NCBI RefSeq assembly: GCF_016859125.1
Contig: NZ_CP069338.1
Coordinates: forward strand, 1,488,001 to 1,552,000
Reading direction: 5' to 3'
DNA from: Archangium violaceum
Lineage (GTDB): Bacteria; Myxococcota; Myxococcia; Myxococcales; Myxococcaceae
DNA length: 64,000 nucleotides
Below are positions 60,521 through 64,000 of this stretch, one piece after another. Position 1 is the stretch's first letter, and every line of letters starts with the position of its first letter. The position numbers and the translations under genes were made by a program. The notes beneath the pieces are model-generated. The model ran no database searches and was not told the origin of the DNA. It worked only from the letters and a program-made list of their open reading frames with translations.

Positions 60521-62284
60521 TCACGCCAGGTCCGCGAGGCGCCGGTCCATCTCCGTGCGGATGAAACGCTCGATCTCCTCCGCCGTCGTCAGGTCCATCG
60601 CCGTCTCGAGCATCCGCTGCGCATCCTCCCGGCTCGACTGCCGGATGATGCTCTTCACCGTCGGAATCTGCCCCGCCGTCATCGACAGCTCGTCGAAGCC
60701 CAACGCCAGCAGCACCAGCGCGTAGACGGGGTCTCCCGCCATCTCCCCGCACATGGCCACGGGAATCCCCGCGTCCTTCGCCGCCGTCACGATGTTCTTC
60801 AGCGAGCGCAGCACCGACAGGTGCAGGGGCTTGTACAGGTACGCCACGTCCCGGTTCTGCCGGTCGATGGCCAGCGAGTACTGGATGAGGTCGTTCGTCC
60901 CCACCGAGAAGAAGTCGGCCTCCTGCGCCAGCCGGTCCGCGATGAGGGCCGCGCTCGGCGTCTCCACCATGATGCCCACCTGGAAGCGCTTGCCGAGCGG
61001 AACGCCCGCGCGCCCCAGCTCCGTACGACACGCCTCCAGCTCGCTCCGGGCCTCGCGCAGCTCGCTCATGCCGCAGATGAGCGGGAACATCATCCGCATG
61101 TTGCCGTGCACGCTCGCTCGCAGCAGCGCCCGCAGCTGGACCCGGAACAGCTCCCGGTTGGCCAGGCAGTAGCGGATGGCCCGCAGCCCCATGGCCGGGT
61201 TGGGCTCCTTCTCGTGCTTGCCCTTCCCCGGCACCTTGTCCCCGCCCAGGTCCAGCGTGCGGATGGTCACGGGCCGGTTGCCCATCGCCTCCAGCACCTG
61301 CCGGTACGCCCGGTACTGCTCCTCCTCACCCGGCGGGCTCTTGCGGTCCAGGAACATGAACTCGGTGCGGTACAGGCCGATGCCCTCCGCTCCGTGCGAC
61401 AGCAGTGACTGGATCTCCTCCGGGAACTCGATGTTCCCCACCAGGCGGATGCGGAAGCCGTCCGTGCTCTGCGCGGGCAGGTCCTTGGCTTCCAGCGCCC
61501 GAGCCTCGAACTCCTGGTGCCGGCGCATCGTCTCGTGGAAGAGCGCCAGTTGGTCATCCGTGGGGTTCACCAGGATGAGGCCCCGCGTCCCGTCCAGGGC
61601 CACCAGGTCTCCCGGGGAAATCTGCTCGCTGGCGCGCCCCGCGCCCACCACCGCCGGCGTGGAGCGGGCGCGCGCGACGATGGCCGTGTGGCTCGTCTGG
61701 CCTCCCAGGTCCGTGACGAAGCCCGCCACCCGCCCGGTGCGGGCCATCAGCGCCGCGTCCGCTGGCGACAGGTCGTGCGACACCACCACCGCGTGGTCCG
61801 GCAGCACCACCTCCTCGTCCACCACCTGCCCCATCAGGTTGCGCACCACCCGGTCCGCCACGTACTCCACGTCCGAGCGCCGCTCGCGGAAGTACTCGTC
61901 CGGGATGTTGTCGAAGAGGTGCTTGAGCTTGCGCGCCACCCGCCGCACCGCCCACTCCGCGTTGATGCGGTCCTCCACGATGAGCCGGTTCACCTCGTCC
62001 ACGAACATCGGATCGTGGAGCATCAACCGGTGCGCCTCGAGGATGAGGGCGTGCTCGGGGCCCTCCGTCTTCGAAATCTGATCCTTGAGATCGGAGAGCT
62101 GGCGGTCGGACAGGTCCAACGCCGTCTTCATCCGCATGCGCTCGGGATCGACCTCGGCCTCGGCCAGCCGCAGCTTGGGGGTCCGCACCCGCTTGCGATC
62201 CAGGATGTAGGCGTGGCCCACCGCCACGCCGGGCGAGGCGCCGATGCCCTTGAGGTTCAACGTGGGGGTGGCCTGGCTGCTCAC
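60521..62284 (-). CDS. ptsI: PTS enzyme I (phosphoenolpyruvate-protein phosphotransferase)
   Basis: This 587-residue cytosolic enzyme takes phosphate from PEP and gives it to HPr. The phosphohistidine is His199 in GGQTSHTAIVAR. The PEP-binding half carries EGIGLYRTEFMFLDR, ALLRASVHGNMRMMFPLI, FFSVGTNDLIQYSLAIDR and the catalytic Cys in AMCGEMAGD. The start is GTG 62284 with AAGGA upstream; the longer ORF overlaps ptsH. The gene is last in the PTS run, 41 bases after ptsH. Confidence 0.95.
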   Translation of the reverse strand: MSSQATPTLNLKGIGASPGVAVGHAYILDRKRVRTPKLRLAEAEVDPERMRMKTALDLSDRQLSDLKDQISKTEGPEHALILEAHRLMLHDPMFVDEVNRLIVEDRINAEWAVRRVARKLKHLFDNIPDEYFRERRSDVEYVADRVVRNLMGQVVDEEVVLPDHAVVVSHDLSPADAALMARTGRVAGFVTDLGGQTSHTAIVARARSTPAVVGAGRASEQISPGDLVALDGTRGLILVNPTDDQLALFHETMRRHQEFEARALEAKDLPAQSTDGFRIRLVGNIEFPEEIQSLLSHGAEGIGLYRTEFMFLDRKSPPGEEEQYRAYRQVLEAMGNRPVTIRTLDLGGDKVPGKGKHEKEPNPAMGLRAIRYCLANRELFRVQLRALLRASVHGNMRMMFPLICGMSELREARSELEACRTELGRAGVPLGKRFQVGIMVETPSAALIADRLAQEADFFSVGTNDLIQYSLAIDRQNRDVAYLYKPLHLSVLRSLKNIVTAAKDAGIPVAMCGEMAGDPVYALVLLALGFDELSMTAGQIPTVKSIIRQSSREDAQRMLETAMDLTTAEEIERFIRTEMDRRLADLA

Positions 62285-62325
62285 GGTTCCTTCTTCTTCC
62301 GCGGCCTCTCGCCGCACGCTTGGCT

Positions 62326-62604
62326 TCACTTCGACTCGCCAAACCGGTTGGCGATGAGCTTCTGGATCTCCTGGAGGCACGCCTCGGCGTCCTCGCCCTT
62401 GCACGTCACCGTCACCTGCATGCCCTGCGCCGCCGCCAGCATCAGCACACCCATGATGGATTTGGCGTTGGCCTTCTGGCCCTCGCACATGAGCGACACC
62501 TCGCTCTTGTAGCGATTGGCCACCTGGACCAGCTGTGCCGCGGCCCGGGCATGCAGCCCGAGCGCGTTGATGATCTCGAATGTCCCTTCGGCCATGCTCG
62601 ACAT
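62326..62604 (-). CDS. ptsH: HPr phosphocarrier protein
   Basis: This 92-residue protein carries phosphate from EI to PTS permeases. His18 in GLHARAA is the phosphorylated residue. Ser49 in AKSIMGVLML matches the regulatory Ser46 of Gram-positive HPr, so HPr kinase control is possible, but no hprK is in view. Start ATG 62604 has AGGGA upstream; ATG 62595 is a second choice. It lies between the IID and EI genes. Confidence 0.95.
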   Translation of the reverse strand: MSSMAEGTFEIINALGLHARAAAQLVQVANRYKSEVSLMCEGQKANAKSIMGVLMLAAAQGMQVTVTCKGEDAEACLQEIQKLIANRFGESK

Positions 62605-62628
62605 TGCCAGTCCCTGTTCTCCCCTCTT

Positions 62629-63396
62629 CTACAAGAAGGCACCCGCCGCACAGGCCAGTCCCGCGGCGAGGTAGAGCACCACGTAGTTAGGAACCCGACG
62701 GGCGACCAGGAGGTAGGACACCACCCCCAGGGCCAGACAGCCCAGGGACAGCAGGGGTGCATAACGGCCCCCCGCGTTGGCCCCGAAGGTGGCGGCCAAC
62801 CAGGCCGCCAGTCCGCCCGCACACGCCGCCGCCACCGACCGCAACTTCGCTCCCCGGGAGGGGAGATTGGCCCTCGCCACCGCCTCCACCAGCCTGTCGC
62901 CCAACGACAGGCCCAGCAAGTACAGCCGGGCCCGGAGCGTCAGGTGGACGAGGTTGTAGAGGACGAGGAAGAGCACCGCCGCCCACGCCGCCAGCACGGG
63001 CACCAGCGCCGCGCACACCGCGCCCGTGGCCGGCTTGAGCGACAGCCAGAAGAAGCCATCGCCCAGCGCCGCCAGCGGCCCCATGAGGGCCGCCTTGAAG
63101 GCCACCACCCTGTCCGGCGGCTCCTCGCCCCGGGCCACGCGCTGCTCGTGGTAGAGGACGCCGCCCACGATGGCCGCCGCCACGTAGGGGTGGGTGTTGA
63201 AGAAGACGAGGTGCCGGCGCACCGCTGCCTCCAGCGCCTGCTTCTCCGGGTAGAGCTGCTCCAGCGCCGGGTAGATGGCGTACGCCAGCCCCAGGTTCTG
63301 CATGCCCTGTGGATTCCACGAGGCCTGCAGGAAGAGCGAGCGCAGGAAGACGCGCAGCAGCACTCCGCGGGAGAGGGGCGGGCTGACGGCGCTCAC
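62629..63396 (-). CDS. PTS mannose/fructose/sorbose-family IID component
   Basis: This 255-residue membrane protein matches EIID of the mannose-type PTS: FLQASWNPQGMQNLGLAYAIYPAL near the N-terminus, NTHPYVAAAIVGGVLYHEQR, and GPLAALGDGFFWLSLKPA. Membrane helices fill the C-terminal half. The start is GTG 63396, overlapping the IIC stop by four bases (GTGA). No IIA or IIB is visible in the window; they may lie beyond 64000. Without them the system could be regulatory rather than a sugar importer. Confidence 0.88.
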   Translation of the reverse strand: MSAVSPPLSRGVLLRVFLRSLFLQASWNPQGMQNLGLAYAIYPALEQLYPEKQALEAAVRRHLVFFNTHPYVAAAIVGGVLYHEQRVARGEEPPDRVVAFKAALMGPLAALGDGFFWLSLKPATGAVCAALVPVLAAWAAVLFLVLYNLVHLTLRARLYLLGLSLGDRLVEAVARANLPSRGAKLRSVAAACAGGLAAWLAATFGANAGGRYAPLLSLGCLALGVVSYLLVARRVPNYVVLYLAAGLACAAGAFL

Positions 63397-64000
63397 AACC
63401 GCTCCTTCAAGGTGAAGAGGAGCACGGCCACGCTGACGGCCACGGCGCCCAGGCCCGCGAAGAAGGGGGCACGCCGGGCATGGCTGCCCCGCGCGGCGAT
63501 GGAGGCCGCCACCGAGGCCATGGCCGGGTAGGCCCAGGCCAGCCCCCGCAGCAGCGGCAGCGGCAGGCGCTCCAACAGCGGCCCGAGGAAGAAGCCCGCC
63601 AGCGCGCACGCGGAGGTGATCATCCCGAAGAGGACGAAGTGCGGCCACATGCCCCACAGGTTCTGCCGCATCGCCCGGGTGAGCTGACCCGACTCGGCCG
63701 AGGCCATGGCCTTGCGGGCCAGCCGCGCCGAGTAGCGCTCCAGCGCCCGGTCCACCAACTGCCCCACCCGGCCCAGCCCCACGAAGAGGAGCACGGCGAG
63801 CGACCAGAGGGCGGGAGTGGAGCCCGCGCCGGTGGCCGCCGCCATGGTGGCCGCCGCCGCGGAGGTACCGGTGGCCGACAGCGTGTCGTTGTCCGGCAGC
63901 GAGGCGCCCAGGTTGGCAGTCCCCAGGTGGAAGAGCTCCAGCAGCATGCCCACGAAGAGCCCCGAGGCCACGTCGTTGAGCAGCATCCCCATGGCCGTGG
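63393..64000 (-). CDS. PTS mannose/fructose/sorbose-family IIC component (5' truncated)
   Basis: The visible part, about 200 residues, is a membrane permease of the IIC type with DVASGLFVGMLLELFHLGTANLGASLPDND at the start of the view and several hydrophobic helices. The N-terminus lies outside the window. The gene overlaps the IID start by four bases and heads the visible PTS run. Confidence 0.85.
   Translation of the reverse strand, partial: TAMGMLLNDVASGLFVGMLLELFHLGTANLGASLPDNDTLSATGTSAAAATMAAATGAGSTPALWSLAVLLFVGLGRVGQLVDRALERYSARLARKAMASAESGQLTRAMRQNLWGMWPHFVLFGMITSACALAGFFLGPLLERLPLPLLRGLAWAYPAMASVAASIAARGSHARRAPFFAGLGAVAVSVAVLLFTLKERL

Overview
The window is GC-rich (about 70% by eye) and looks like the chromosome of a myxobacterium, most likely of the Cystobacterineae (Archangium, Cystobacter or Stigmatella type). 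The signs are many lipoproteins with signal-II cleavage sites, Pro-Asp-Ala-Gly linkers, a Ser/Thr kinase fused to PilZ, several histidine kinases, and a stretch that reads like the N-terminus of an Oar-type TonB-dependent receptor. I see no insertion sequence, prophage, CRISPR array or replication origin. No gene-free stretch is longer than 300 bases. Almost all long ORFs lying opposite the genes listed are high-GC shadows.

Layout. 1-623: 3' end of an OmpA-type gene. 681-10130 (minus strand): a phosphohexomutase, ROK kinase and BMP-lipoprotein run, a LOG-like protein, a broken Uma2 gene, a CotH lipoprotein and a Ser/Thr kinase with a PilZ domain. 10417-13815 (minus): an immunity-like gene, a lipoprotein nuclease toxin and manC packed as one run. 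13934-18116 (plus): a tandem-SGNH protein and an MBOAT acyltransferase, a candidate polysaccharide O-acylation pair. 18118-24355 (minus): an unknown protein, a VCBS/kelch lipoprotein and a receiver/histidine-kinase pair. 24621-28677: CoA pyrophosphatase, UppP, a YchJ-like protein, and an RsbQ-like hydrolase upstream of a PAS histidine kinase. 28836-34497 (minus): an HtrA protease lipoprotein and two DUF4139 proteins. 34691-37736: a class D beta-lactamase, two tRNA genes, an AraC regulator, a VOC protein and a small secreted protein. 37890-46269: SthA-like flavoprotein, metK, an MlaC-like protein, a 'Gcr' membrane protein and an MMPL/RND transporter. 46300-51134 (minus): a urease operon, ureD-ureAB-C-F-G, without ureE. 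51155-53694 (minus): a histidine kinase and a receiver fused to a PD-(D/E)xK nuclease fold, in DNA of lower GC. 53876-57056: FGGY sugar kinase and a sphingosine-phosphate-lyase-like enzyme. 57127-60478: a lone receiver, a DUF47/Pit phosphate transport pair with Pho-box-like repeats, a lipoprotein and an MgtC-like protein. 60521-64000 (minus): PTS genes IIC (partial), IID, HPr and EI.

Genes likely to work together are: phosphohexomutase and ManC (GDP-mannose supply) with the SGNH/MBOAT pair (envelope glycan modification); toxin with immunity protein (kin discrimination); RsbQ with PAS kinase (small-molecule or energy sensing); the nuclease-receiver with its kinase (possible stress or phage response); and DUF47 with Pit (phosphate uptake). 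The strongest candidates for something undescribed are the histidine kinase/receiver-nuclease pair at 51155-53694, the SitA-like toxin/immunity pair at 10417-12741, and the DUF4139 protein carrying an Oar-like insertion at 32302-34497.
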